Assembly: GCF_020216685.1 (NCBI RefSeq)
Contig: NZ_JAIWNS010000224.1
Coordinates: 1 to 7,368, forward strand
Origin: Methanospirillum hungatei
GTDB taxonomy: Archaea; Halobacteriota; Methanomicrobia; Methanomicrobiales; Methanospirillaceae
Direction: 5' to 3'
Length of the DNA stretch: 7,368 nt
Each line of letters begins with the position of its first letter. The stretch's first letter is position 1. This document shows positions 1-5,662 of this stretch, one piece after another. The notes under the pieces were generated by a model. It was not told the origin of the DNA and ran no database searches. It saw nothing but the letters and a program-made list of their open reading frames with translations. Made by a program: the position numbers and the translations under genes.

Positions 1-825
1 ATTAGAGCGGTTCTTCCCCTCCTCAATTTTAAAACAGACCTCATATGCTAGGGCATTGACAAGCCAGGGCTGGCCCCGGGTCAGGTTCCAGACTGAGGCA
101 AGGGCTTCATCTTCAAAAAGCTGCCCGGTCTCTTTGGTATGTTCAAGGAGAAGTGTTCTTGTCTCATCTTCGGTGAAATTTCCAAGCCGTAAAGATTCTG
201 CTTTTATATTAAATGCACTTCCACCGGTAATGATTGATTTGTCTTTATCAGAATGAATACGATAGTCACGAACATCACGGACTCCGCAGAGGATGATGGA
301 TGATGGAAAATGAAGTGGGCGGGTATCATACCCGGACCGAATCTGCCTGAGAACAGAAATTAATGTATCACCCACAAGGGCATCGATCTCATCTATCATC
401 AGGATAAGTGGTTTATCAAGTCTGTTAGATAATCTGGTAAAAAAGGTTGTCATGGCACCAAACGGGCCATTATCAAGAATTATCTGCTCAAGTTCTCCAG
501 ATGAGATACGATTTGGAAATTGAATCTCCATTCTCTGGAGCATCCCATACAGGATAGCCCGCATTGCTAACGTGACATCTTCCCTGGCAGCCTGGCCTGC
601 TTCAACATTTGTATAGAGTGCATAATATCGCCCGTCTTTATTGAAGTATTCAGCACATGCAAGCAGACAGGAGGTCTTCCCACTTTGCCTTGGCGCATGG
701 AGAACAAAATACTTCTCCTGGCTAATGAGAGTAAGTATTTCTGGAAGATTAAACCGGCTAAGAGGTGGGAGACAATAATGTTTCTCACAATCTACCGGTC
801 CGGCGGTATTAAAGAACCTCATCAT
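1..825 (-). CDS. P-loop ATPase of the AAA-like type, 3' end outside window
   Basis: This is the N-terminal 275 residues of a predicted ATP-hydrolysing protein. The frame is open to the window edge, so the C-terminus is missing. The start is one of two adjacent ATGs (825 or 822), because an in-frame TAG sits just upstream at 832-834. The protein begins MMRFFNTAGPVDCEKHYCLP, a leader I associate with a widespread family of prokaryotic ATPases of unknown role. A Walker A motif (APRQSGKTS) lies at residues 44-52 and a Walker B (LILMIDEID) at about 140-148. A sensor-like strand (IILCGVRDVRDYR) follows near 177-189, and GQPWLVNAL at 251-259 is typical of the end of the ATPase module. No good ribosome-binding site precedes the ATG. 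Members of this family are often accessory genes. The cellular role, including any link to defence or a C-terminal nuclease, cannot be judged without the missing end. Confidence 0.85.
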   Translation of the reverse strand, partial: MMRFFNTAGPVDCEKHYCLPPLSRFNLPEILTLISQEKYFVLHAPRQSGKTSCLLACAEYFNKDGRYYALYTNVEAGQAAREDVTLAMRAILYGMLQRMEIQFPNRISSGELEQIILDNGPFGAMTTFFTRLSNRLDKPLILMIDEIDALVGDTLISVLRQIRSGYDTRPLHFPSSIILCGVRDVRDYRIHSDKDKSIITGGSAFNIKAESLRLGNFTEDETRTLLLEHTKETGQLFEDEALASVWNLTRGQPWLVNALAYEVCFKIEEGKNRSN

Positions 826-1203
826 ATATATCTATACGCTGATACCAGAAAACTTCTCCCTGAGATTTACTCGTATTATCCTGAAAAGGAAATTCAGACG
901 ATTTTCCCCCTTTTCCCTCTCGCATTCTTGTTTTTGGTTTTCAATGTCCCCCACAGGTATATGTTGGATAAAAGATCACCAGTTTTCTGATCGAATAATT
1001 GCTGATTGAGGATATCATCTCCATAAAATTGATAAATGGCTGGTTTCGGACAGATATCGATGATCTCCCAAACAAATCTCTCCGGACATTTATTCAGATC
1101 GGCAGGATCAACAAGACGGGTAGCTTCGTTCTATCAAAGGAGCGTTCATCTAACCCCATATATTCAGGGATTGTTGAAAAAAATGAGGATTATCTGATTA
1201 GTT
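826..1203. other. Intergenic region without a convincing gene
   Basis: These 378 bases separate the ATPase gene from the 3' end of the glutamate synthase-like gene. Both genes are on the minus strand, so the right side should hold the terminator of the latter and the left side the promoter of the ATPase. A T-run in the minus sense (A7 at 1177-1183) fits the terminator. AT-rich stretches at 826-838 and near 870-880 are possible TATA elements, but neither is well placed for the 825 start. The minus-strand frames are broken by many stops. On the plus strand one 83-codon ORF from a TTG at 999 is the only candidate and is listed separately. Confidence 0.6.
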
Positions 1204-1250
1204 TTATTCAAGAAGAATATCCCAGGCCTGGTCGCGGTATGCTTCCATGA
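999..1250 (+). CDS. Doubtful small ORF, 83 codons, TTG start
   Basis: An open frame starts at a TTG directly after a stop codon (TAA 996-998) and reads MLIEDIISIKLINGWFRTDI onward, ending at a TGA that lies 47 bases inside the opposite-strand glutamate synthase-like gene. In its favour, the composition is protein-like rather than low complexity, and codons such as ATC, CTC and CGG resemble those of neighbouring genes. Against it, there is no recognisable ribosome-binding site or TATA element at a suitable distance, the start is weak, it overlaps a solid gene, and I recognise no family. It could be a small species-specific protein, the remnant of a larger decayed gene, or chance. I favour remnant or chance. 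Confidence 0.18.
   Translation: MLIEDIISIKLINGWFRTDIDDLPNKSLRTFIQIGRINKTGSFVLSKERSSNPIYSGIVEKNEDYLISFIQEEYPRPGRGMLP
1177..1183 (-). terminator. T-rich terminator of the glutamate synthase-like gene
   Basis: In the minus sense a run of seven T follows the TAA stop (1204-1206) by about 20 bases, in the context CATTTTTTTC. Archaeal RNA polymerase terminates at such oligo-T stretches without needing a hairpin. No strong stem is visible ahead of it. Confidence 0.5.
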
Positions 1251-2793
1251 CATAGGGGATACCTGAAACTTCTGCTGCTTCGGGAGTAAGGGCCATCAGA
1301 TCATTTCTGCTCACAGATTTCAGGGAGAAGTTTCTGCTGCCGGCCATGATCTGCTGCATTCCGGTTCTGAATTTCTGTGTATAGGTGTAGATACCAATGG
1401 CACCGACTGGAATCTCGCTCAGACGGTTTCCATACTTCTCTTTCAGGGTCTCGTACGTAACGAAGAGTTCAGGGATGGTAGATCCATACTTGGAGACGGT
1501 CTTTGGAAGTTCTCCATCCTTGATCCACTTCTCAATATTCTTTCCGACCATTCCCGGGATCATGAGGGCACGACCCATACAAACAGCCTTAAAGTACGGA
1601 GCACCCATGGCAAGGGCCTTGAATGCATTTGCTTCATCGGCAAATCCACCGGCGATGGCAAGATCTGGAACACGCATTCCCTTCTTCTTTAATGCCTCTG
1701 CCATCTGGTAGGCAAGGGACTGGATATAGAAGGTCGGAATACCCCACTCATTCATCATGGGCCAGGGGCTCATACCAGTTCCACCAGGAGCTCCGTCGAT
1801 TGTGAGCAGATCAATCTTTGCTTCTGATGACCAGCGGATGGCCATTGCAAGCTCTTTCATGGAGTATGCACCGGTCTTCAGGGTAACACGCTTAAAGCCG
1901 ATACCACGCAGACGGTCTACTTCCTCCAGGAAGCCTTCCTTTGATACAAAACCAAGTCTTGAGTGACGCTCAAACTCCTTGATTGCCCCGTCCTTGAATG
2001 CGGCAATGTTGTCAGCTCTGGTCGGGTCTGGAAGAACGATATATCCACGTTTCTTCAGTTCTTGGGCTCGTTCGAGGTTTTTAACCTTGATCTCTCCACC
2101 AATACACTTGGCACCCTGTCCCCATTTCAGTTCAATGGTCTCAAGGTTGTGTTTGGAAGCGACGTACTCTGCAGTACCAAGACGGGTGTCTTCCACGTTC
2201 ATCTGAACGAGAAGTTCTCCATATCCCTCGTGGAACTTTTTGTAGGTGTTGATTCTGCGGTCCATCTCTGGTGATGAGACAACCTTCCCGTCTGATCCGA
2301 GCTTGAGTTCAGGATCGACTCCACAGACATTCTCACCACAGACAAGGGTGATCCCGGAAATTGCTGCTCCAACGGCAAAGTGCTCCCAGTTGATTCGTGC
2401 AATATCAGTAGAGCCCAGTGCACCGGTGAAGATGGGTACGCGCATCTTTACTTTGATGTCCCAGCCGTAATCAGTTTCAGTGTTGACATCATCAAAAACA
2501 GCTGTATCCGGATTTGCTGCAACGCCATCCGGAAGCCCGTTTGCTCCGCAAGCGTACCCGTGGATGTTCAGATGTGAGTAATCAATCGGGTAGTTCTTGT
2601 CTGCCCCTGCAGTGACCTCACCAAAAGGCCCGGGATACAGAACTTCTCTTCCCCGAAATGATGCAAGCCATACATCACAGGCACCTTTACACCCGTCCAC
2701 ACAACGGGAACACATGCCAGACATCGGAACAACATCGCGTGAGCGATTTACAGTCCCGACCGCCTCATTGGAATTAGGACGTTTAAGATTCAT
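1204..2793 (-). CDS. gltB: FMN-binding glutamate synthase-like protein, GltB synthase domain only
   Basis: A 529-residue protein with the Glu_synthase (TIM-barrel, FMN) fold of GltB but without the N-terminal glutaminase and C-terminal domains of full bacterial GltB. In the classical enzyme this domain forms glutamate from 2-oxoglutarate and ammonia. Visible marks are WGQGAK at 224-229 with GGEIKV after it, DGAPGGTGMSPWP at about 333-345, and the phosphate-binding AGGF (381-384) and MGRAL (406-410). The region that carries the 3Fe-4S cysteines in classical GltB has only C405. Instead the N-terminus has CSRCVDGCKGAC with cysteines at 28, 31, 35 and 39, a likely alternative metal or Fe-S site. 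The start at 2793 is chosen because GGGAG lies 8 bases upstream. A longer frame from a GTG at 2904 would begin upstream of the predicted transcription start. It may act with a separate electron donor. The true substrate is uncertain. Confidence 0.9.
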   Translation of the reverse strand: MNLKRPNSNEAVGTVNRSRDVVPMSGMCSRCVDGCKGACDVWLASFRGREVLYPGPFGEVTAGADKNYPIDYSHLNIHGYACGANGLPDGVAANPDTAVFDDVNTETDYGWDIKVKMRVPIFTGALGSTDIARINWEHFAVGAAISGITLVCGENVCGVDPELKLGSDGKVVSSPEMDRRINTYKKFHEGYGELLVQMNVEDTRLGTAEYVASKHNLETIELKWGQGAKCIGGEIKVKNLERAQELKKRGYIVLPDPTRADNIAAFKDGAIKEFERHSRLGFVSKEGFLEEVDRLRGIGFKRVTLKTGAYSMKELAMAIRWSSEAKIDLLTIDGAPGGTGMSPWPMMNEWGIPTFYIQSLAYQMAEALKKKGMRVPDLAIAGGFADEANAFKALAMGAPYFKAVCMGRALMIPGMVGKNIEKWIKDGELPKTVSKYGSTIPELFVTYETLKEKYGNRLSEIPVGAIGIYTYTQKFRTGMQQIMAGSRNFSLKSVSRNDLMALTPEAAEVSGIPYVMEAYRDQAWDILLE

Positions 2794-2801
2794 GGTAACT
2801 T

Positions 2802-2806
2802 CTCCC
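2802..2806 (-). promoter_or_regulatory. Ribosome-binding site that fixes the gltB start
   Basis: In the minus sense GGGAG is followed by 8 bases and then ATG (2791-2793). It matches the archaeal 16S 3' end well and is the clearest Shine-Dalgarno sequence in the window. It decides for the start at 2793 over the in-frame GTG at 2904. Confidence 0.75.
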
Positions 2807-2809
2807 TGA

Positions 2810-2848
2810 GCACAGACATCTATCTGTACCGGATGAGATGGTCCGGTA
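2810..2848 (-). promoter_or_regulatory. Two overlapping hairpins in the gltB mRNA leader
   Basis: Between the predicted transcription start (about 2888) and the ribosome-binding site lie two inverted repeats. One pairs TACCGG with CCGGTA (2843-2848 with 2827-2832, perfect 6 bp, 10-base loop). The other pairs GTACAGA with TCTGTGC (2823-2829 with 2810-2816, 7 bp with one G-U, 6-base loop) and ends 3 bases before the GGGAG. They share bases 2827-2829, so both cannot form fully at the same time. This could be a small leader switch or chance. No known riboswitch class is recognised. Confidence 0.35.
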
Positions 2849-2907
2849 ATATCCGAACATGTTATCTTTCTTTGTGAACCGTATAATCCCTTTCCTTCCG
2901 TCACTCT

Positions 2908-2919
2908 TAAAATATATTT
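2908..2919 (-). promoter_or_regulatory. TATA element of the gltB promoter
   Basis: In the minus sense the sequence reads AAATATATTTTA. Placing initiation about 26 bases downstream gives a transcription start near 2888 and a leader of about 95 bases before the ATG at 2793. The core is nearly palindromic, so the same element might also support weak rightward transcription toward the ferritin gene. Confidence 0.6.
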
Positions 2920-2985
2920 GGAAAGTCTTTAAGTGAGAAGTAAGAAGGAAGTAGATTATCAGAGAAAACCCCACCTACCTGCATC

Positions 2986-2997
2986 TTAAAATATATA
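2986..2997 (+). promoter_or_regulatory. TATA element of the ferritin promoter
   Basis: The sequence TTAAAATATATA is centred about 24-25 bases upstream of the ATG at 3016. That spacing puts the transcription start at or within a few bases of the start codon, which suggests a leaderless mRNA. If initiation is instead at 3018-3022, translation would have to begin at the internal ATG 3058. Confidence 0.6.
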
Positions 2998-3015
2998 CAC
3001 GTCTAATCACCACAC

Positions 3016-3576
3016 ATGCCCCCAAAGGTAAAAGGAACTGCTGCTCCTGTAGGTAGTATGAATCCAAAAGTCGAAAAAGCGCTGAATGAACAGATAAATG
3101 CAGAACTCTACTCCGCATATCTATATCTCTCGATGTCTTCCTGGTTTGACTCAGTCGGACTTCGTGGATTTGCCAACTGGGAACGGGTTCAGGCCATGGA
3201 AGAACGGGATCATGCGTTAAAGATCTTTGATTATGTCCTGGCCCGCGGTGGTCGTGCAGTAATGCAGCAAATTGAAGCCCCGGAGACTGAGTGGAAGGAT
3301 GCAAAAGATGCCTTTGAGACACAGATGGCTCACGAACTAAAAGTAACCAGTCTTATCAACAACCTAGTGAATTTGTCTATGACTGAAAAAGATCATGCGA
3401 CTGTGAATTTTTTACAGTGGTTTGTAAATGAGCAGGTTGAGGAAGAAGAGAACGCACGGACAATCCTGGATCAACTTAACATGATCAGCCAGGAGAAAGG
3501 TGTCGGCCTCCTTTATATGCTGGATAAAGAACTTGGTACAAGAGTCTACACACCACCAGTTACATCCTCCTCCTGA
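3016..3576 (+). CDS. ftnA: Ferritin (FtnA type), non-haem iron storage protein
   Basis: A 186-residue four-helix-bundle ferritin that oxidises Fe(II) and stores ferric iron in a 24-subunit cytoplasmic shell, which also limits oxidative damage in an anaerobe. Ferroxidase residues can be placed by comparison with E. coli FtnA: E30 (NAELYSAYLYL), E63 and H66 (EERDH), E107 (AHELK), then E139 and Q140 with E142 and E143 (NEQVEEEE). The C-terminal YMLDKELG is also typical. No haem-ligand Met of bacterioferritin type is apparent. The start is uncertain. ATG 3016 gives a 14-residue extension beyond the usual N-terminus and would be leaderless given the TATA spacing. ATG 3058, preceded by a weak AGGT, gives 172 residues, closer to the family length. 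It stands alone, divergent from gltB and convergent with the next gene. Confidence 0.95.
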   Translation: MPPKVKGTAAPVGSMNPKVEKALNEQINAELYSAYLYLSMSSWFDSVGLRGFANWERVQAMEERDHALKIFDYVLARGGRAVMQQIEAPETEWKDAKDAFETQMAHELKVTSLINNLVNLSMTEKDHATVNFLQWFVNEQVEEEENARTILDQLNMISQEKGVGLLYMLDKELGTRVYTPPVTSSS

Positions 3577-3579
3577 AAA

Positions 3580-3598
3580 TATTTTCCCATTTTTATTT
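3580..3598 (+). terminator. T-rich terminator of the ferritin gene
   Basis: Just after the TGA (3574-3576) come several T-runs (3582-3585, 3590-3594, 3596-3598), typical of archaeal intrinsic termination. The stretch starts with a 12-base perfect palindrome, GAAAATATTTTC at 3575-3586, which is mostly A and T and probably of little weight. The convergent gene stops only 7 bases further on, at 3605. Confidence 0.55.
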
Positions 3599-3604
3599 CC
3601 TGAT

Positions 3605-4342
3605 TCAGGCCACCTCAATAGGGGCATCTGGATCAAACGGGTTTGTTCTGACCGCAAGAGAATACAGGTATGGATAGTTCCGGTTCAGATATCCCATGTA
3701 ATGAACCCACTCATACGCGAGTGCCCGATATACTCTGCTGATATCGCCTGCAAGATGTGCCTGATCTGATGCGGATAGGCAGCCAATATCTTCACGATGA
3801 CCAAGTTCCGCCGTAAGGTGAAATGCTGCCTGGAGGAGCGCAGTAAAGCTCTGATGCTCAAGCATGACCGGGTTTTCCATGAGTCTTAACAGAAAATTGC
3901 GTTTTTCTTGTAAAAATTTCTGAATGTCCTTAAGATCTATCTTTTCATGTTGAACCTGAAACTGGTGAACAGATACCACTCTTTCCATCGCTTTCTCATC
4001 CGGACGTTCTTTTCCCTGGAGAACAAATGAAGACCCAAAGGCTGTTGATTCAGGATCGGCATGAATAATCTTCTTCAATAATTCATTTCCGACTTCGGTG
4101 AAAAAAATCCCGATTACCATGTTCAATTTTTCAAGCCGGGCATTTCTTGCGCGACGTGAAAGAAGCTCATTAATGACCAGCGTAACAAGCAGGACATTGA
4201 TGAATAAAAACCCGAATGAGTTGAAGATGTACTCAATCGTTCCTGATATATTGTCAATCACAGTAAGTTTTGTGAGATACACGAGAGCAGAACAACTCAC
4301 CAGAAAGATTCCAAGACGTGCCTGCCAGGGTATTGCAACCAT
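3605..4342 (-). CDS. Conserved membrane protein of unknown function, two TM helices
   Basis: A 245-residue protein with two predicted transmembrane helices (about 9-27 and 42-61). The second is followed by a strongly basic stretch (LSRRARNARLEK, 61-72), which places the long C-terminal part in the cytosol. That part is predicted all-helical, with NMVIGIFFTEVGNELL near 74-89, HLTAELGHRED at 175-185 and a closing YPYLYSLAVRTNPFDPDA. I associate this ending with a family of uncharacterised archaeal and bacterial membrane proteins, but I know of no assigned function. No catalytic motif is visible. The start at ATG 4342 has no clear ribosome-binding site. A TATA element at 4382-4390 would give a leader of about 17 bases. 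The gene diverges from 4393-4752 with overlapping promoters and converges on the ferritin gene. Confidence 0.85.
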   Translation of the reverse strand: MVAIPWQARLGIFLVSCSALVYLTKLTVIDNISGTIEYIFNSFGFLFINVLLVTLVINELLSRRARNARLEKLNMVIGIFFTEVGNELLKKIIHADPESTAFGSSFVLQGKERPDEKAMERVVSVHQFQVQHEKIDLKDIQKFLQEKRNFLLRLMENPVMLEHQSFTALLQAAFHLTAELGHREDIGCLSASDQAHLAGDISRVYRALAYEWVHYMGYLNRNYPYLYSLAVRTNPFDPDAPIEVA

Positions 4343-4371
4343 GCTTATATCTTTTGTTCTTGGTGCAATAC
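4330..4371. repeat. 8-bp inverted repeat in the divergent promoter region
   Basis: GTATTGCA at 4330-4337 is the exact reverse complement of TGCAATAC at 4364-4371, with 26 bases between. Allowing a one-base gap, the match extends to GTATTGCAaCC against GGTGCAATAC. It brackets the rightward TATA element and covers the leftward start codon, so it could be an operator. It may also be chance. Confidence 0.35.
4345..4351 (+). promoter_or_regulatory. Rightward TATA element for 4393-4752
   Basis: TTATATC lies immediately upstream (in the other orientation) of the leftward gene's start codon. Initiation about 26 bases downstream would be near 4374, giving a leader of about 19 bases to the ATG at 4393. 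Confidence 0.4.
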
Positions 4372-4381
4372 TATTTTCACA

Positions 4382-4390
4382 GATATAATA
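4382..4390 (-). promoter_or_regulatory. Leftward TATA element for 3605-4342
   Basis: In the minus sense it reads TATTATATC. Initiation about 26 bases downstream would be near 4359, giving a leader of about 17 bases. It forms an exact 7-bp inverted pair (GATATAA with TTATATC) with the rightward element, and each start site falls between the two elements. Confidence 0.45.
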
Positions 4391-4392
4391 GG

Positions 4393-4752
4393 ATGAGCCA
4401 TCGATTGGTACTTATGCCTCGTGAACTATCTGAACGCGATATCCAACTCCTCCAGGTTCTGGCTCCTGAATTCTCCGGGGAAATCTGCAAGGGGTCAGGG
4501 ACGCCCTATCGATCCCTGCTGCCTCCGGTCGCAAATCATTATGCAACAAGTGCAGAGGATTTTAAGATGCGGATTGACCGGTTAAGTGTGGATGATCTCA
4601 GATATCTCATTGATCTTGTTATGACGGGAGAAGAGAGCCTGCATTGTATTTCTCCGGATTATTATTCGGTATTGGACATGCGAATTTCTGATGTTCTTGG
4701 TGAAGATATTGCCCATAGGATACGTGGATTTTATGCAATGACGTGCGAATAA
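4393..4752 (+). CDS. Conserved hypothetical protein, 119 residues
   Basis: A small, soluble, acidic protein with no signal peptide or membrane helix. It is predicted mostly helical, with an N-terminal PRELSERDIQLLQVLAPEF and a central SLLPPVANHY, followed by FKMRIDRLSVDDLRYLIDLV and a closing FYAMTCE. LPPVANHY and the pair DDLRYLIDL / GEESLHC look like conserved blocks. I believe similar small proteins occur in other Methanomicrobiales but cannot name a family or function. The start is ATG 4393 or ATG 4414 (MPRELSERD); neither has a good ribosome-binding site. The longer frame back to 4318 is unlikely because it would enter the opposite gene. It diverges from the membrane protein at 3605-4342 with shared promoter DNA, suggesting the two may be co-regulated or mutually exclusive. 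No catalytic residues can be assigned. Confidence 0.8.
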   Translation: MSHRLVLMPRELSERDIQLLQVLAPEFSGEICKGSGTPYRSLLPPVANHYATSAEDFKMRIDRLSVDDLRYLIDLVMTGEESLHCISPDYYSVLDMRISDVLGEDIAHRIRGFYAMTCE

Positions 4753-4798
4753 TGAACCATCCATTATGGCAATATAGAAGATGATCAGAATTCTATAT

Positions 4799-5659
4799 AT
4801 GAAACGATACCAGTTTTTTTTCCTCTGCCTTACCCTGCTCATCTGTGCCACTGGAATTGTGCAGGGGTATATCATCACGATTGATACACCGAAATCTGTT
4901 ATTAAGGGAAGTCCCCTTTTGGTCACCGGAACAACAACATTTCCAGAGGATTCGTACTTTGATCTGGTTCTTTTCTATTCAAAATATACAGCTGGTGAGG
5001 TTGCCAGAACACGGGTGATCGTCGATAAGACTCAGGCCTTTCGTGTAGACTTTGATACACGGCACCTTGAGCGTGGTCAATACAAGGTAGAAGTCCATAA
5101 TATCGTATCAGACAATGAAATGTTTGTCGAGCGACAACTGGGTTCGTCTTCCATTGTCAGACGAATCATTCAGATTACAGATAGATCTGACGAGATTTCC
5201 ATCACATCCCCAGGTACACAACCGCTCTCACAGGCGTTAACAATAAGCGGAAGGATGAGAGGAATCGGGGACGGAGTTCTTACTATCCGTGTATTCGGAC
5301 CTGGTGACTATACATACGGGCCTGAACAGGTAATTACCAGAAAGGGGTTTGCTGATAATTCCGGAGATTTTTCAACAACAGTTCCGGTACCGTCCCCCGG
5401 TGAGTATCTGGCAAGCATTTCAGATAAGAACGGGTTTATCGGAGAGTATCAGTTTACCATCACCGGAGCAGAGACAAAAGAGACAGAGATCATTACTCCG
5501 GCACCAACAATAGAGACGATTGCAACAACCGTTCCTGCAACAACCATCCCCGAAACACCAGTTCTGCCTTCACCAACTAAAACACAGGCATCTTCAGGGT
5601 TCCTTGCAGGAATTCTGGGTCTCGTGTGTTTTATCCTGATTATCGGCACAAAAAGATGA
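4799..5659 (+). CDS. Secreted surface protein with two beta domains and a C-terminal membrane anchor
   Basis: From ATG 4799 the product has 286 residues. It begins MKRYQFFFLCLTLLICATGI, a canonical Sec signal peptide with cleavage likely after VQG. Two beta-rich, Ig-like modules follow, at about residues 25-127 and 132-222. Their alternating hydrophobic strands and turns (such as GQYKVEVHN and GEYQFTITG) resemble domains in methanogen S-layer or adhesin-like proteins. A Thr/Pro-rich linker (about 224-265) leads to SSGFLAGILGL, a hydrophobic helix and a terminal KR. This layout resembles PGF-CTERM sorting tails but has SGF in place of PGF. An alternative start, ATG 4781, adds six residues ahead of the signal. 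I prefer 4799 because an AATATAGA element lies about 26 bases upstream and the signal peptide then starts in the usual way. The role is probably in the cell envelope. No enzyme motif is seen. Confidence 0.85.
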   Translation: MKRYQFFFLCLTLLICATGIVQGYIITIDTPKSVIKGSPLLVTGTTTFPEDSYFDLVLFYSKYTAGEVARTRVIVDKTQAFRVDFDTRHLERGQYKVEVHNIVSDNEMFVERQLGSSSIVRRIIQITDRSDEISITSPGTQPLSQALTISGRMRGIGDGVLTIRVFGPGDYTYGPEQVITRKGFADNSGDFSTTVPVPSPGEYLASISDKNGFIGEYQFTITGAETKETEIITPAPTIETIATTVPATTIPETPVLPSPTKTQASSGFLAGILGLVCFILIIGTKR

Positions 5660-5662
5660 GAT

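Noticed and set aside
685..990. Plus-strand 101-codon ORF
   Set aside because: Its first part is the antisense of the ATPase Walker A region and the rest is pyrimidine-rich intergenic sequence. No ribosome-binding site or family is seen.
974..992. GATCA...TGATC inverted repeat as a hairpin or terminator
   Set aside because: Only 5 bp with a 9-base loop, no T-run after it in either sense, and no gene end nearby that needs it.
2794..2904. N-terminal extension of gltB from a GTG at 2904 (37 more residues)
   Set aside because: The TATA element at 2908-2919 places the transcription start near 2888, downstream of that GTG. A strong ribosome-binding site precedes the ATG at 2793, and the extension looks unlike the family.
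2783..2974. Minus-strand 63-codon ORF over the gltB promoter
   Set aside because: It covers the TATA element and leader, overlaps the gltB start in another frame and has no ribosome-binding site.
3575..3586. 12-base perfect palindrome GAAAATATTTTC as a protein-binding site
   Set aside because: It is nearly all A and T, includes the ferritin stop codon and lies in a terminator, so low complexity is the simpler explanation.
3412..3657. Minus-strand ORF antisense to the ferritin 3' end
   Set aside because: It is a shadow of the ferritin coding sequence and crosses the terminator of one gene and the stop of another.
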